DNA of 64,000 nucleotides from Cafeteria roenbergensis (lineage: Eukaryota; Sar; Bigyra; Bicosoecida; Cafeteriaceae). Shown piece after piece: positions 23,701-33,585 of the stretch. Made by a program: the position numbers and the translations under genes. The stretch is taken from NCBI GenBank assembly GCA_008330645.1, contig VLTN01000024.1:62001-126000 (forward strand), read 5' to 3'. The notes beneath the pieces are model-generated. The model saw only the letters and a list, made by a program, of their open reading frames with translations, made no database searches and was not told the origin of the DNA. Position 1 is the stretch's first letter, and every line of letters starts with the position of its first letter.

Positions 23701-24069
23701 GAGGGCGTCCAGCCCGCCGACCCGGAAGAACCGCGGCCACGAGCCGAAGAACGCCACCACTTCGAGCTGGCAGCTGGTGCCGGGGGGCGCCGAGGCCCAC
23801 ACCACGGCGCGCGTTCCGGCCAGCTCCGAAGTTGCCCGCAACTGGGACGTTGCGGACAGCTGCAGGCTCGACGCCTCCACGACCGAGCCCGCTGCGTTGC
23901 GCCGCCAGCGCCCCCACCCGCGAATCAGTCCGTGTGTGCCCGGCACAGCATCGGGAGCCACGATGGACACCGACACGTTCGGGTGGATGACGGCGGCTGC
24001 AGGCGGAGCCAAGCTTGCTGCCCACGCTGCCCACACGGCAGCGGCCACGAAGCTGCGGCCGCGGACCAT
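20722..24069 (-). CDS. GT4-type glycosyltransferase with signal peptide
   Basis: A single minus-strand exon gives 1115 residues. Residues 1-26 form a signal peptide or signal anchor, so the enzyme should enter the secretory pathway. The C-terminal ~250 residues show the GT-B fold nucleotide-sugar half: LAFVGRLSPEKAPG (~865), DFFGDGALMSGLRSLA, then LFPGLPHFETFGLATVEAM with the ExnE pair (E-x7-E, ~972-980), and PVASWGGAGTSDVLAEG. The N-terminal ~850 residues are long for the family, with Ala/Pro/Ser/Gly-rich disordered inserts (for example around nt 22880-22930). The donor and acceptor sugars cannot be deduced. The gene is divergent from the methyltransferase gene over 376 bases. Confidence 0.8.
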   Translation of the reverse strand: MVRGRSFVAAAVWAAWAASLAPPAAAVIHPNVSVSIVAPDAVPGTHGLIRGWGRWRRNAAGSVVEASSLQLSATSQLRATSELAGTRAVVWASAPPGTSCQLEVVAFFGSWPRFFRVGGLDALVRESSDSDSSRLSRHRHLASLALFFGTARITARVWCFGAGPWAPVAAPPPAGGASDAEIPAPPELRGRVGAGLWSIAAQTTRLIDVIPAPDLPPQAPATAAAAGFVPPAGPAAPAAADWSALAGFQPAHTAAARGFAKRHRTAILEAAIRPVAASPPGLQSPRRAAPAPAGDPERDRWSARGEAEPRLCILTQLNSLDGMVTALAGLVAELSAAAAANAAASGAERNATMGRGSTSAPSAGSSPAAGHGAGRDGRGERALPPPPPPPPAARRVRVVSISEGPGDASRAAASSGSARAPTARGASAGGGSSGAAAAGQGDASAVRSLFHAAGADVQDSWTNVPESLAGLAGSHAGGRQAGSSFLGVPASGLAELGAALPAHMSGVAPLVGEWLAARERMEPRGRHGSPHAGQSTTTRSASADQDPGDESWEGLASSRHRGRVLTNADADGVASLSADQLVEVLAAGLCRTNGTARGGRTRLQICSSAARGDSAPLRAYVGWLVRGVAGVVASLRGCGVVVGSLHGGIQDLVGPALATAAGAQAVVLQAASLHAGMQAEAAAGAASVITAPSTFARDVLAVELVAGGAAVCRAGRTAVGWAGLSAGQLAAHAVPLDVLGNQEAGRMSSDGLLPARWALFPSQGPQERAREASAKPASWRGSERFGWCSPGGQVDGAVPVVTVPLGAPRLKPLRRADDTGVNASRSGEAKQESAEAPEGRPASRAAARAPWSSRPPPRHAPKTECVSLAFVGRLSPEKAPGLALRLAAAVADALATAPHEQCAVGIDFFGDGALMSGLRSLAASLQRRSRFDSDGNARLRVSFRGQMAGDEMWAELSRARTVLLFPGLPHFETFGLATVEAMRAEVPVASWGGAGTSDVLAEGLTAMLLPHPDQLGAAARLLADQLTKHRERVDRLVASAKLLADNQHSAEAAAARQLRLFACLAQCPGLARAVDSVAQRLGVGLAGSAWPSAERRGSDEADHLACSRRCAAALK

Positions 24070-24445
24070 GCGCCCTCTGTACAGCCTCGACCCACCACCA
24101 CCCCTGGCCCCGCAGTGGCTTGTCTTTGAAGGTTGTTTCGGTTGCCGTCAGCCGCGCCTGGCGGCTGCAATATTTGCGTGCTTCAAGACACCCCCTGAGA
24201 GCCGAATCGGCCGGGCTGCAACTGGCTCCTACGCCGAGCTTCTGCGGGCGCGCCGGGCCGAGCTGGGCCCGCTGCCACGTCAAACGCGGGCCGAAGCACC
24301 CACCACGTCACCTAGACCGCCTCGGCGCCCCGGGAGCGGGACTGAGGAGCGCCTGATCGCGGCCCTGGCGGCCCAGGGCCGTCGCGACCGGAACTCGCAT
24401 CGATCGCGCGCCTCGGCCAGTTGCAGCAGCTGCGACAGTCCCGCC
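24070..24445. promoter_or_regulatory. Divergent region with GCAATATTTGC element
   Basis: 376 bases between divergent start codons. At 24167-24177 lies the near-palindrome GCAATATTTGC, whose reverse complement contains GCAAATATT, like elements in three other 5' regions. The methyltransferase frame stays open through this region, so its start could be further upstream. Confidence 0.4.
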
Positions 24446-25603
24446 ATGGAACGCACTCCCAACGGCGCGCAAGTGCCGTCCACGCCCCGTGCTCCCAGCC
24501 AAGCCGCACGGCTTGCTAACCACGACCTCCTCCTCGATTCTCTGCGAGCCATGCTGCGCTCCGGGGACGCAATCCGGCGCATGCTGAGCACCGCGGAGCC
24601 GGCCGCGACCGAAGCCACGCAAAGGATCAAGGCCTGCCGGCAGGTGGCGGCTGCCGAGATCACCGAAGGGAGCATCGTCACGCACAGCATCGGCGGCTCG
24701 GTTGCGCTGCAAGAACGAGTGCGCGACATCGCGGACCGCATTCGCTCGCAGGGCAACTCGGCGTCAGCGCTGACCTCCGAGCGGCTCGAGCTTCTTGACC
24801 AGCTGCAGTCCTTCTCGCTGGGCCGCTTCCTCATCACCCACGGGGGCATGGACGCATCCAACGCCTTCGCCGTCTTCACGTGGCCCGACCAGCGGGCGAA
24901 CCTGGAGGCGTCTGCGCGGCCGATCCAGCTGCAACCGCTGGAGTCCTTCTTGCTGAACCGGTCGCCGACGATCCTGGGCCTGCAGCACCAGCACGCCACG
25001 GCCAAGCTCCTGCTCGGAGCGGCGGCCCCGACCGCAAGGGCGCTGGGATCCGTCCCCTGCCGCCTGTTTGAGGACTTTACGGGCCTCGACTGGACCTCAG
25101 ATGAGCTCGCGGGATCGCGAGCGCGGCTCTACGGCGCCGACCTGGACCCCTGCGCCGTTCGAATTGCCGCCCAGCGCGCCGCGGAGGCCGGCCTTGAGGG
25201 GCGCGCAAAGGTGTTTCACCAGGACGCGTGGGGCGTGAGCCTTCCCGAGCAGCTCGATGCGCTTGCTACCACGTCCTTGACCGACTACGAGCCAGACGAC
25301 ACGAGGGCAGTTGCACTTTTGCAAGGCATGCGCGCATCGCTGCGCAGCGGCGGCAAGCTCTTTGCAGGGTTCCTTACCCCTCCCCCGGCCCTCAGCGCCG
25401 CGAGTCCGTGGGACATGGCCTGCGTGGACGCGGAGGACGCCCTGATGGAGGCGGTGCTGCTGCACGACATCATCGGCGTGCGCTGGCACGGCGCCCGCTC
25501 CGCCGACCAGATGGCGGACCTCCTGCACCGCGCAGGCTTCTCATCCGTGGACTTTGACTTCGGCCCTGCGGGCATCGCGCCAACTGCCATCGCGCGGGCG
25601 TGA
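24446..25603 (+). CDS. Class I SAM-dependent methyltransferase, bacterial-type family
   Basis: A single exon from the ATG at 24446 gives 385 residues. The SAM-binding half is recognised by LYGADLDPCAVRIA (acidic residue after strand 2), AEAGLEGRAKVFHQDAWG, LRSGGKLFAGFLTPPP and a C-terminal LLHRAGFSSVDF. Motif I is not the usual GxGxG; the segment SVPCRLFEDFTGLDW takes its place. I recall a bacterial group of uncharacterised methyltransferases with the same SVPCGL...LDY segment, so membership there is an inference. Upstream, PLESFLLNRSPTILGLQHQHATAKLL matches the helical cap of those proteins. Substrate unknown. An in-frame ATG at 24069 is an alternative start, but the sequence before 24446 is low in structure. 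Confidence 0.7.
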   Translation: MERTPNGAQVPSTPRAPSQAARLANHDLLLDSLRAMLRSGDAIRRMLSTAEPAATEATQRIKACRQVAAAEITEGSIVTHSIGGSVALQERVRDIADRIRSQGNSASALTSERLELLDQLQSFSLGRFLITHGGMDASNAFAVFTWPDQRANLEASARPIQLQPLESFLLNRSPTILGLQHQHATAKLLLGAAAPTARALGSVPCRLFEDFTGLDWTSDELAGSRARLYGADLDPCAVRIAAQRAAEAGLEGRAKVFHQDAWGVSLPEQLDALATTSLTDYEPDDTRAVALLQGMRASLRSGGKLFAGFLTPPPALSAASPWDMACVDAEDALMEAVLLHDIIGVRWHGARSADQMADLLHRAGFSSVDFDFGPAGIAPTAIARA

Positions 25604-26147
25604 CCGCCAGGTGCCAGCTCGCCGCTGCTGCCGCCGTTGCCGCCGCTGCTGCAACAGGCAACGCACCCTCGAGGCGTCCCCCCCTCGCGCCAGACGGTGC
25701 GCCACGTCAAGCCTGCGCCCCGTTCCAGCCCCTGGCCAAATCATGTTGACCCTGGTGCGCGTTTTTTCTGTTTTGAGTGCCCCCTCGCTGTTGCTGTCCC
25801 GCGCTCCCAGACCTGCTGCACAATTCCGCTGAGAAATGCGCGACCCGCCGCCTCCCCCCTCCCCGCGCGTACCCCCTCTGCCCATGGGTCCGGTTCCCCT
25901 CCCGCATCCACCTCTCGCAAAAAACGGCCCCAACTGGCCGCCTTGCGCGCGCTGAGCGGCCATTGGCGCAACAAACAACACAACCCGAAAACGCTGCTTT
26001 CTGTCGAGCCGGGACAGAGCTGCAGAGCTCGTCCGTTGGTCGATCGCAACCCGCAACGTCGCAGCCGTGACGCCCTGCCGGGCCGTCGCGGGCAGCCCCT
26101 CGTAGGGAACACCCTCTCTTCTCGCGGCCCAACCGCAACTTTCAGGA
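25604..26147. promoter_or_regulatory. Intergenic region upstream of RPS2
   Basis: 544 bases between the methyltransferase stop and the RPS2 start, the likely RPS2 promoter and 5' leader. It contains T-rich patches (25764-25773) and a pyrimidine-rich stretch (25845-25915). A pyrimidine-rich CCCTCTCTTCTC lies about 35 bases before the ATG, which recalls leaders of ribosomal protein genes, but no transcript start is known. Confidence 0.4.
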
Positions 26148-27178
26148 ATGTCCGGTGTTGAGATCGCTGCTGGCCCCCCCGCTGACGCTGCCCCGGCAGG
26201 CGGCGAGGGCGCCTTCGAGGGCGGCCGCGGCGGCTTCGGCGGCCGTGGCCGCGGGCGCGGCCGTGGCCGTGGCCGTGGCCGTGGCCGTGGCCGCGACCGG
26301 GACGCCAAGGAGGGTGAGCCTGCTGCTCGCTCGGCGTGGGATGCCCTGCGTCGCCTTGCACGTGGTGTCGAACCGCACGGGGACGCCGGCCAGCCTGCCC
26401 CCTTGCTGTTTGTGCTGTTCGGCCCTCGCTGCCACCGCTGCTGGCCCCACCCGCCCCCCTTCGCTCGGCCGCAGAGTGGGTGCCCGTGACCAAGCTTGGC
26501 CGCCTCGTCAAGGCCAACCACGTCAACACCCTCGAGGAGATCTTCCTGCACTCCCTGCCCGTCAAGGAGGCCGCCATCATCGACCACATCTACGGCAAGA
26601 TGAGCGCCGAGCTGACCGACGAGGTGATGAAGATCATGCCCGTGCAGAAGCAGACCACTGCCGGCCAGCGCACCCGCTTCAAGGTGTTCGTCGCCGTCGG
26701 TGACCGCGCCGGCCACCTCGGCCTCGGCGTCAAGTGCTCCGGCGAAGTGTCCATCGCCATCCGCGCCGCCATCGGGCTCGCCAAGCTCTCGCTTGTGCCC
26801 ATCCGCCGTGGCTACTGGGGCTCCAAGGTGGGCAGCCCCCACACCGTGCCGTCCAAGGTGACCGGCAAGTGCGGCTCCGTGCGCGTGCGCCTCATCCCGG
26901 CCCCCCGCGGTACCGGCCTCGTCGCCGCCCCGGCCACGAAGAAGATGCTCGAGCTCGCCGGCATCAACGATTGCTACACCTCCGCCCGCGGCCACACCCG
27001 CACCATGGGCAACTTCATCAAGGCCATCTTCTTCGCCCTCCGCTCCACCTACGGCTACCTCAGCCCGGAGCTCTGGGCCGAGACCCACTTCATCGCCACC
27101 CCGTACCAGGAGCACACCGAGTTCCTCGCCAACCCCAAGAAGGCCGCCGTGGCCCTCAAGGCCGAGCCCGCTTTCTGA
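26148..27178 (+). CDS. RPS2: 40S ribosomal protein S2 (uS5)
   Basis: Two exons, 26148-26313 and 26475-27178, with a phase-1 intron, give 289 residues, the usual length. Splicing gives [16 protein letters not shown], the conserved start of the uS5 core. The N-terminus is a Gly-Arg repeat, [13 protein letters not shown], encoded by a 6-base GGCCGT repeat at ~26259-26290; such RGG tails are methylated in other eukaryotes. Core blocks are intact: [67 protein letters not shown] and [15 protein letters not shown]. It sits near the mRNA entry channel of the small subunit. This is the most secure gene in the window and a good reference for intron signals (GTGAGC, then GCCGCAG). Confidence 0.98.
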
Positions 27179-27603
27179 GTGCTTGATGGCTCTTCCCGGC
27201 GCGCCCCGCGCGCGCCCGAGTTGCGGATCAAGTCCGAGAGGGAAACCGTCCTGTCGCCGCTACTGCGCGGTACGGATAGCTGTGGAGAGAGCTTATGGGC
27301 CAAGCTGTTGGGTGTTTCCCAGCTCCGCATGCCTGTCTGTGCCGTAGCCCGGCTGTAGCGTGCTGGCTTGGGCCGTTGCCACGCGTGCCTCTTTCGCCCC
27401 CGGCGAGAGGGTGTGTGCGGATGCGGTCGCGGTCATTGTCCGCTGCCAGCCGAACAGTGCGAGCGATAGGTCACGGCTTGCATTCGCTGCTCTCAACAGT
27501 CACACACACACACAGGCCCCATAGCGGTGGGCGCACATACACGCTTGGACTCGCGCCCGTGCATTGCCCAGGGCCTCCTCTCCCTGCAAGGAGTCCTCTG
27601 GCG
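27179..27603. other. Convergent intergenic region with (CA)7
   Basis: 425 bases between the RPS2 stop and the stop of the PAS sensor gene. A (CA)7 microsatellite lies at 27501-27514. No RNA gene or clear polyadenylation signal is visible. Confidence 0.5.
27501..27514. repeat. (CA)7 microsatellite
   Basis: Perfect CA dinucleotide repeat in the 3' region between two convergent genes. Confidence 0.9.
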
Positions 27604-30600
27604 TCAGCGCCCTGAGTCGGGCCTCAGCTGGGGTGACCGGGAGTGGTCGGAGCCGGCGTCCGGCTGCCCGGCGTCCCCCGAGTACTTGAGGCCTGACATG
27701 CTGTTCACAAGGTCCCGAAACACCGGCAGCGACCGGAGAACGACGTCAGGAAAGAGCAGCACCCGCTCCCGCGTGCGCTTCATGCTGGCGTTCTCGTTGA
27801 TCATCACTGTCCGGTGCATGAACAAATACCCAAAGACCTGCACCATGATGGCGACAATGGTGAACGCCAGGTTGGCGCCCAGAAAAGCGTCCACGCTGCT
27901 CACCACTTCGTTGAAGGTGAGCCAGCTCGCTCGCTCCAGACCCACGGACATGTAGATGAAAGCAAACTCCCGAAGCTCCAGCCTCATCGGAGACTCTAGC
28001 CGCTCCAGAGTCGTGACAACCGTCCCGGACCGAATCTCCTCAGCCCGCTGACGCACAATGGACGTCGCAAGCTCGGTGAACTGCAGCAAGCCAGCATGGA
28101 GGCCCTGCCGCAGCACGCCCGACGAGAAGGCCTCGCATCGCGCCCTGTCGCTGCCGCCAAACAGGGTCGGGCAGATGTCCTCGAGGAACAGCCGCGACTG
28201 CGCCTCCGAGTCGTGCGCCGGCACCAGGTTGAGCTCCGCTGAGCCGTAGAGGATGACATCCTCCAGGTAGCGGAGGTCGTTGGCAATCGAGGTTGCTGCG
28301 TCGCAGAGCTCCAGCGCCCGGGTGCTATTCTCCTGCTCCAACGCAGTGACGACGGCAAAGTTTGTTTGGAACATCTTGGTCTGGCGCTGCATGGAGTAGA
28401 ATACGCTGCGACCGCTACGGATGGAGCTGTCTACGAAGCCCGACACCCAGAAGTAGCTGCCGATGAAGTACGCCATAGCCGCGACAAGAGGCAGATAGAG
28501 AATGACGACCATGCGCACGAAGCTCATCCATGACTTGGAAAAGGCGCGCTTCTTCTTTTTCTTGGAGTTGCGTGCAAGGCGTTGCCAGTCGAGGTGCAGC
28601 AGCGCGTCGGCGGTGGTCGTGGAAGGGTCTGTCGGCTCCCGCTCAGTGTCGTTGTTTCCCTCTCCCTCAGCCACCATGACATCCATGCCACCGATGTCGT
28701 CGTCCTCGTCGTCGTTCTCAGCAACCTTGGCGTCCAGGTGCGTTTGCACAATCCCGCGCAGGCGCCGGACGACGACCAGAGGCACATCCAGAAACATGCG
28801 CCAGATGCCGTCCTTGGTGCGCTCCACCGCAAGGGTGATGGGGCTGACCACCGCGGCCAGCGTTATGAACGTGATGGCGACTGCAATGATCAGGAGGATG
28901 GCAATTGCAAGCGTCGCCGCATGGAACGCGGACTCTGCAGTGGACTGAGCAATTTGAGTCGACTCGTTCAAGGCATATGCCATGCCCGCGGCACCGTTTT
29001 CCAGGACAAAGGCCACGTCGCCGCGACTCCCTTGCCTCCAAGCGGCCTCTGGCTGCATCGCCATGGCATGGGCGCGGAAGTTGAACTCTGAGGCGAGGTC
29101 CATCAGCCCCATCATGTGCGTGGTGGAGTTGTAGCGGTCGTGAAACCGCGTTGTCGGCAACACGGGGTCGTGGTAGTATCGCTGCAGTGCCTCGTTGTCG
29201 CCTACCGCCTGCTCCAAGTAGAGCTGCCTGTTCAGAAGCCGAAACTCCTCCAGGTACGCGCTCATGGCCCTCACCGTGGAGTTGAAGTCGAGCCCCAAGG
29301 CGAGCAGTTGCTCGCGGGTGACAGGGCTGCTCGCAGCATTCAGCGATGCCTCGGAGACTGCCTGGTGGACTGCTGACTGCATCTTCGTGATGGTCTGCAC
29401 GCCGAGCAGCTGCCGCTGGCCCGACGAGCGAACGGTGCCGAGCTGGGCCTTGAGCCCCTCCAGCAGCTGCCGCGCGGTGAGCATCGAGGCCACGTTTAGC
29501 AGGGACACAAGCACCACAACGCAGATGAGCGTGGTGTTGAGGAGCCGGAGGGAAGGCTCAAAGGCGTCGGCCGACTTTTCAATGATGCGCCGGAGCGACT
29601 TGCCCACCGACGAGCGCGAGCCCTGAGAGCCTGTGGAGCTCCCATGGTGCGACCCGGTGGCGGCCCGTTCGCCCCACTGCCCCTGCTGGTCCATGGCTCC
29701 GTCGCTGGGCCTTCGGCGCAGATCCAGGGGCCCAGCAAGTTGCGGAGGCTTCATCAGCGCCGAGCCTCGCCGCTCTCGCTTGGAGAATATTCTCTCGTGG
29801 AGCTCGCTGTCTTCTTCGCCAGCGGCGGGCCCCTGGGCGGCAGCGGCTGCTGCCCCCGGATGCCGCAGTTGCATGGAGGGCTGCGCCGTCAGGTCGAGCG
29901 CGCCGTGGCCTTCGCCGTCGCTGTCCTCGCCTTGGTCTGCAGCCGCGGAGTCGACGGACTCCAAGTCGTTCCCCGCCGGGGCCAGGCTGTCCACGTCGTC
30001 ACCAGCTTCGTCCTCGCCGTCGTCTGCCTCCTCCTCTTCGCCGTCCTTGGCAAGCAGATCGGCCGGGAACGGTGCTGAGCGAAGAGACCCAGCTAAGCTG
30101 TCATCTCCGTCCACCATGGCCAAGCCCGTTGGCTCGTCGCTGGAGGCCCGGCGAAGCCGGACCATGACCATCTCGTTGCTGCCAGACCCGACGAAGCGGG
30201 TCGACGCCCTTCGGGCCTCGGCCGAAGTGGCCGAGGGTTCGCCAGCGGCGCCGTGTTCTGCGCTCGCCACCGCGGACACTGCAGCCCTGGAGGCAGTCGG
30301 AAAGGCGGCGTCTCTGGTGCTCGAGGCGGACGGCGCAGGAGCGGGAGCAGGCGCAGCACCGTGCACGGCTGTGCTGATCGAGGGCCCAACCTGACCGATG
30401 GAAGCGAAAGCGCTCGACTGGCCGAGGCCTGCCCCCACCTGGCTTCGCGCTGCAGGGGACGAAGGCATGGCAGGCCCCGGCTCCGGCTCGTCCACCTCGG
30501 CAACAGCGCTCGGCAACCCCGTGGTGCGCACGAACGAAGGCCGATCGGTGCTGCGCGCGCTGCTTCCCTTCCCAGAGACTCTGTTGGCTGCCGCCGCCTG

Positions 30601-33585
30601 CGACGCTCGCCTTGTATCTTCGATGCGAGACGCGATTTCGGACATGACATTGCGCATGGGCTTCCCCCGCACTGGCTTCCAGCGGAGCACGGCCACTCGG
30701 TCACCCAGGGTCGCCCCCGGCATCTTGTCGGCCGACACGTAGGTGATCTGCACCCCTGCCGTGACCGCAGCGAGGCGGGAGCCCTTGCGCTCGATGACGA
30801 AGCCGCTGTGGAACGTTTTCCCCACCCGCTGAACCAGCACCTGCGTGGTTCCGTCCGCCGCAAAGACGTTCCCCGAGTGCAGCGAAGACGCCTCCGAGGC
30901 GAGCGTGTCGGCCTTGGATGGCTGCCTGCTCAGCCCTCTGCCGGACATGTCGCTCGCCACCGAGGCGTCCGATTCACCGTCCGAGGGGAAGGGTGCAACG
31001 CGCGGGGCACCCACTGCCCTGTCTCCCTCGTCACGCCCGTCCAGCGGGGCCATGGTTGCGGCGTTCATCCCCTCCGTCTCAATGCGCAACTTGGCGGCGG
31101 CGCGGCGCGCACTCTCACAGAGGAGCACGTCGACTCGGGGGAAGAAGTCGCCAACCCGCAGGGACTTGCTGGTCATGGCGTCGCGGTTGGCGCCGAGCAG
31201 CGAAAAGCTGCGCTGGCACGCGCCCGTGATGACGAGCGACTTGGTCAGGAAGATGATGATTCCCTCGCTTGACGGCACCTCCTGCAGCAAGCCTCCGAGC
31301 CCGCCCTCCATGGAGCGCACGGCAAGGAGCGCGGGAAAGATGTGCCCGGCCCGGTGCAGGGCAAGCACCTCCCGGCTTGTGTTCATCATCACCTCACGGC
31401 CTGTGGCGAGGTAGGACTTGAGGAACGAGTCGTGGATCGTGCCGAACGGCTCCGGCAGCAGGGAGCTGAGGGGCCGGCCGACCAGCTCCTTCCTGGTGTA
31501 GCCGAACGTCCGCACCGCTGCCTGGTTGGTGGAAATGATCTCGCCGAGGTTGGTGGGCTTGTCCGACACCATGACCACGGCGACGGACTCCGATGACACG
31601 TCCAGGTTGGTGGTGTGCGACATCAGCTCAAAGGGGGTGGTCTTGTCGAGGTGCTCCCTGGAGAGCTCGTCCTCAATTTCGTCCGCTTGCTGCAGCATTT
31701 GCTGCGCGACGTCCGGCATGTTCTTGACGTCCATTAGGAACTGTGCAAAGGAGCGGAGCGTCGAGAGGCTGCGCGGATTCATGCGCAGCAACGCCGCGTA
31801 GGCCTCGTCCGCTTGCTGCGTGGACTCGGAGATATCCGCAGAGATGCGCTCCAAGAGGACGACGGACGGCCTCTTTTCAAGGAGCTGCGACCAGAACATG
31901 ACCTGCTTGGCGCGCGCCCGCAGCTCGTGTTCCAGCACACGCCGCCGAAACTGCTCGAACTTGACCCTGGTCGAGATGTTCATGGTCCCTGCCGAGTTTG
32001 CCTCGTCGGCCTCGATCAGGCAGGCGCTCCGGTGAAAGGCCCAAAACTGCTCGTCGAGATAGGCACCCTTGACGTCCAGCACGTTGAGGTGCGTTTTTTC
32101 CAGGTGGCGGTTTTGCCGGTACGCCATCAAGAAGTGGGCCACGAGCAGGTGCGTCGTGCGATACGGCATGGCGGTCAGCGCCGACGACAGCACAGTCTCG
32201 GCTTCGTTCAGGGCGACGGCCTGCTTCCGGGCTTGCGCTGCGGCGGCCCTTGCGCGCGCAGTTTGGTGGTCGCTGCCTGCCATCGCCGCAACGCTGCTGC
32301 CTCCGGAGGCAGCGGCCAGTTTGGCGGCCGCAAGCGCGGCCTGGCCGGGGGACGCGCCGAACGCGAGCGTGTTCGAGGAGCTCATGAGCCACCGCACCTT
32401 GAGCTCCACGTGGAACGGCGTGGGCATGTCCAGGATGGACTCGAACGAGCGGAAGCGGGCGCGGGCGAGCGCGCTGGAGGCGAAGTAGACAAACACCCCA
32501 GTCGAGACGAGGATGAACGACGCCATGTATCCGTCGGCATCGGCCATGCCGAGCCAGAAGGCTGCGCACAGGCAGGACCACACGGCCAGTCCCAGAACGC
32601 CTGCCCGCACCTGGTTGACCCGCATGGAAAAGTATGGCAGAAAGAGCACGGTGCCCAGGAACTCGGCAACAGCAGTGGCGGTCATCATCAGCACCAGCGC
32701 GAGAGGTGAGAGCAGCTCGTCCATGGACAGAACGATGCACCCCACAGCTCGGATCAGTAGAGTCGCAGCGTGGACCCGCCCTGTGGGCATGGCAAACGGG
32801 TTGTCAGAAGAGGGACGCCGGTCGGGCAGCACGATCACCAGCACCTCCACCAGCGTCACGAAGGCTAGCAGCGCGAACACCAACACGATGGTGACTACGA
32901 TGTGGACGGGCTCCCAGCACTGCAGACCGGTGTCTCCCCAGGTCGACCCGGGCGCGCACCGGAACCCGATGAGGAGGAGGGAGCAGATGGGAATGAACAG
33001 CACTCCCGGGGCGAGAAAGTGCGCCAGGTGGGTGGCCCGCACAGCCATTTTGGACACCTTGGCCCCGTGGATGTAGGCTGCCTCTTTTACCTGGTTGTTG
33101 ATGTACACCAGGAGCCACACCCCCAGCAGAACCATTGTCACCACGGCGACGATCATGAGCATGAATCGCGAGCCAGGTCCGATGCCACCCGTCTCGGCCG
33201 CGCCGAGCATCAAGGCGTCTGCGACCATGACCGCCACCGAGGTCAGCGGCGTGCGGTGCCACGGCAGGAGCCGCGAGGCAGAAAAGTAGAGGCCGAGCAC
33301 CTGGACCATCTCGATCCCGTAGCAAAGGAGTTGGGTGAATCCCCGCGAGTTGGATTCGTTCATGCGCATGGCGCCTCGAAGCATCTCAAACGCAGCGGTT
33401 CCGGCCTCCTCTGCCCACGGAGCCTGCCCCAACGGCAGCCCAGGGCCTTGCATTTCGTCGTTGTGATCCGTGGGCGTCTTGTCAACGGCCACAGCTGCCT
33501 GCAGAACCGGCGTCTGCGGCACCACGCCGTTGATGGCCGCGTCCACATCCGTCTTGGAGCTGATGGCTGATGCTCTCACTGCCAT
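27604..33585 (-). CDS. TmcB-like multi-pass membrane sensor with PAS domain
   Basis: A single minus-strand exon gives 1993 residues. The N-terminal ~75-500 hold about ten hydrophobic helices. Near ~598 lies the block LLRMNPRSLSTLRSFAQFLMDVK...ADEIEDE, typical of TmcB/TmcC-like TPR-PAS proteins of protists. A PAS domain follows at ~685-760 (STNQAAVRTFGYTRKELVGR). Then come ~550 residues of low-complexity, acidic linker. Four more membrane helices lie at ~1345-1370, ~1560-1590, ~1690-1712 and ~1902-1923, bounding two ~190-residue loops that may be extracytoplasmic sensors. No kinase or cyclase domain is present, so the output is unknown. The ATG at 33585 is chosen because upstream codons are low in structure; the frame itself stays open to 34176. 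It is distantly related to the gene at 49260-55772. Confidence 0.8.
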   Translation of the reverse strand: MAVRASAISSKTDVDAAINGVVPQTPVLQAAVAVDKTPTDHNDEMQGPGLPLGQAPWAEEAGTAAFEMLRGAMRMNESNSRGFTQLLCYGIEMVQVLGLYFSASRLLPWHRTPLTSVAVMVADALMLGAAETGGIGPGSRFMLMIVAVVTMVLLGVWLLVYINNQVKEAAYIHGAKVSKMAVRATHLAHFLAPGVLFIPICSLLLIGFRCAPGSTWGDTGLQCWEPVHIVVTIVLVFALLAFVTLVEVLVIVLPDRRPSSDNPFAMPTGRVHAATLLIRAVGCIVLSMDELLSPLALVLMMTATAVAEFLGTVLFLPYFSMRVNQVRAGVLGLAVWSCLCAAFWLGMADADGYMASFILVSTGVFVYFASSALARARFRSFESILDMPTPFHVELKVRWLMSSSNTLAFGASPGQAALAAAKLAAASGGSSVAAMAGSDHQTARARAAAAQARKQAVALNEAETVLSSALTAMPYRTTHLLVAHFLMAYRQNRHLEKTHLNVLDVKGAYLDEQFWAFHRSACLIEADEANSAGTMNISTRVKFEQFRRRVLEHELRARAKQVMFWSQLLEKRPSVVLLERISADISESTQQADEAYAALLRMNPRSLSTLRSFAQFLMDVKNMPDVAQQMLQQADEIEDELSREHLDKTTPFELMSHTTNLDVSSESVAVVMVSDKPTNLGEIISTNQAAVRTFGYTRKELVGRPLSSLLPEPFGTIHDSFLKSYLATGREVMMNTSREVLALHRAGHIFPALLAVRSMEGGLGGLLQEVPSSEGIIIFLTKSLVITGACQRSFSLLGANRDAMTSKSLRVGDFFPRVDVLLCESARRAAAKLRIETEGMNAATMAPLDGRDEGDRAVGAPRVAPFPSDGESDASVASDMSGRGLSRQPSKADTLASEASSLHSGNVFAADGTTQVLVQRVGKTFHSGFVIERKGSRLAAVTAGVQITYVSADKMPGATLGDRVAVLRWKPVRGKPMRNVMSEIASRIEDTRRASQAAAANRVSGKGSSARSTDRPSFVRTTGLPSAVAEVDEPEPGPAMPSSPAARSQVGAGLGQSSAFASIGQVGPSISTAVHGAAPAPAPAPSASSTRDAAFPTASRAAVSAVASAEHGAAGEPSATSAEARRASTRFVGSGSNEMVMVRLRRASSDEPTGLAMVDGDDSLAGSLRSAPFPADLLAKDGEEEEADDGEDEAGDDVDSLAPAGNDLESVDSAAADQGEDSDGEGHGALDLTAQPSMQLRHPGAAAAAAQGPAAGEEDSELHERIFSKRERRGSALMKPPQLAGPLDLRRRPSDGAMDQQGQWGERAATGSHHGSSTGSQGSRSSVGKSLRRIIEKSADAFEPSLRLLNTTLICVVVLVSLLNVASMLTARQLLEGLKAQLGTVRSSGQRQLLGVQTITKMQSAVHQAVSEASLNAASSPVTREQLLALGLDFNSTVRAMSAYLEEFRLLNRQLYLEQAVGDNEALQRYYHDPVLPTTRFHDRYNSTTHMMGLMDLASEFNFRAHAMAMQPEAAWRQGSRGDVAFVLENGAAGMAYALNESTQIAQSTAESAFHAATLAIAILLIIAVAITFITLAAVVSPITLAVERTKDGIWRMFLDVPLVVVRRLRGIVQTHLDAKVAENDDEDDDIGGMDVMVAEGEGNNDTEREPTDPSTTTADALLHLDWQRLARNSKKKKKRAFSKSWMSFVRMVVILYLPLVAAMAYFIGSYFWVSGFVDSSIRSGRSVFYSMQRQTKMFQTNFAVVTALEQENSTRALELCDAATSIANDLRYLEDVILYGSAELNLVPAHDSEAQSRLFLEDICPTLFGGSDRARCEAFSSGVLRQGLHAGLLQFTELATSIVRQRAEEIRSGTVVTTLERLESPMRLELREFAFIYMSVGLERASWLTFNEVVSSVDAFLGANLAFTIVAIMVQVFGYLFMHRTVMINENASMKRTRERVLLFPDVVLRSLPVFRDLVNSMSGLKYSGDAGQPDAGSDHSRSPQLRPDSGR

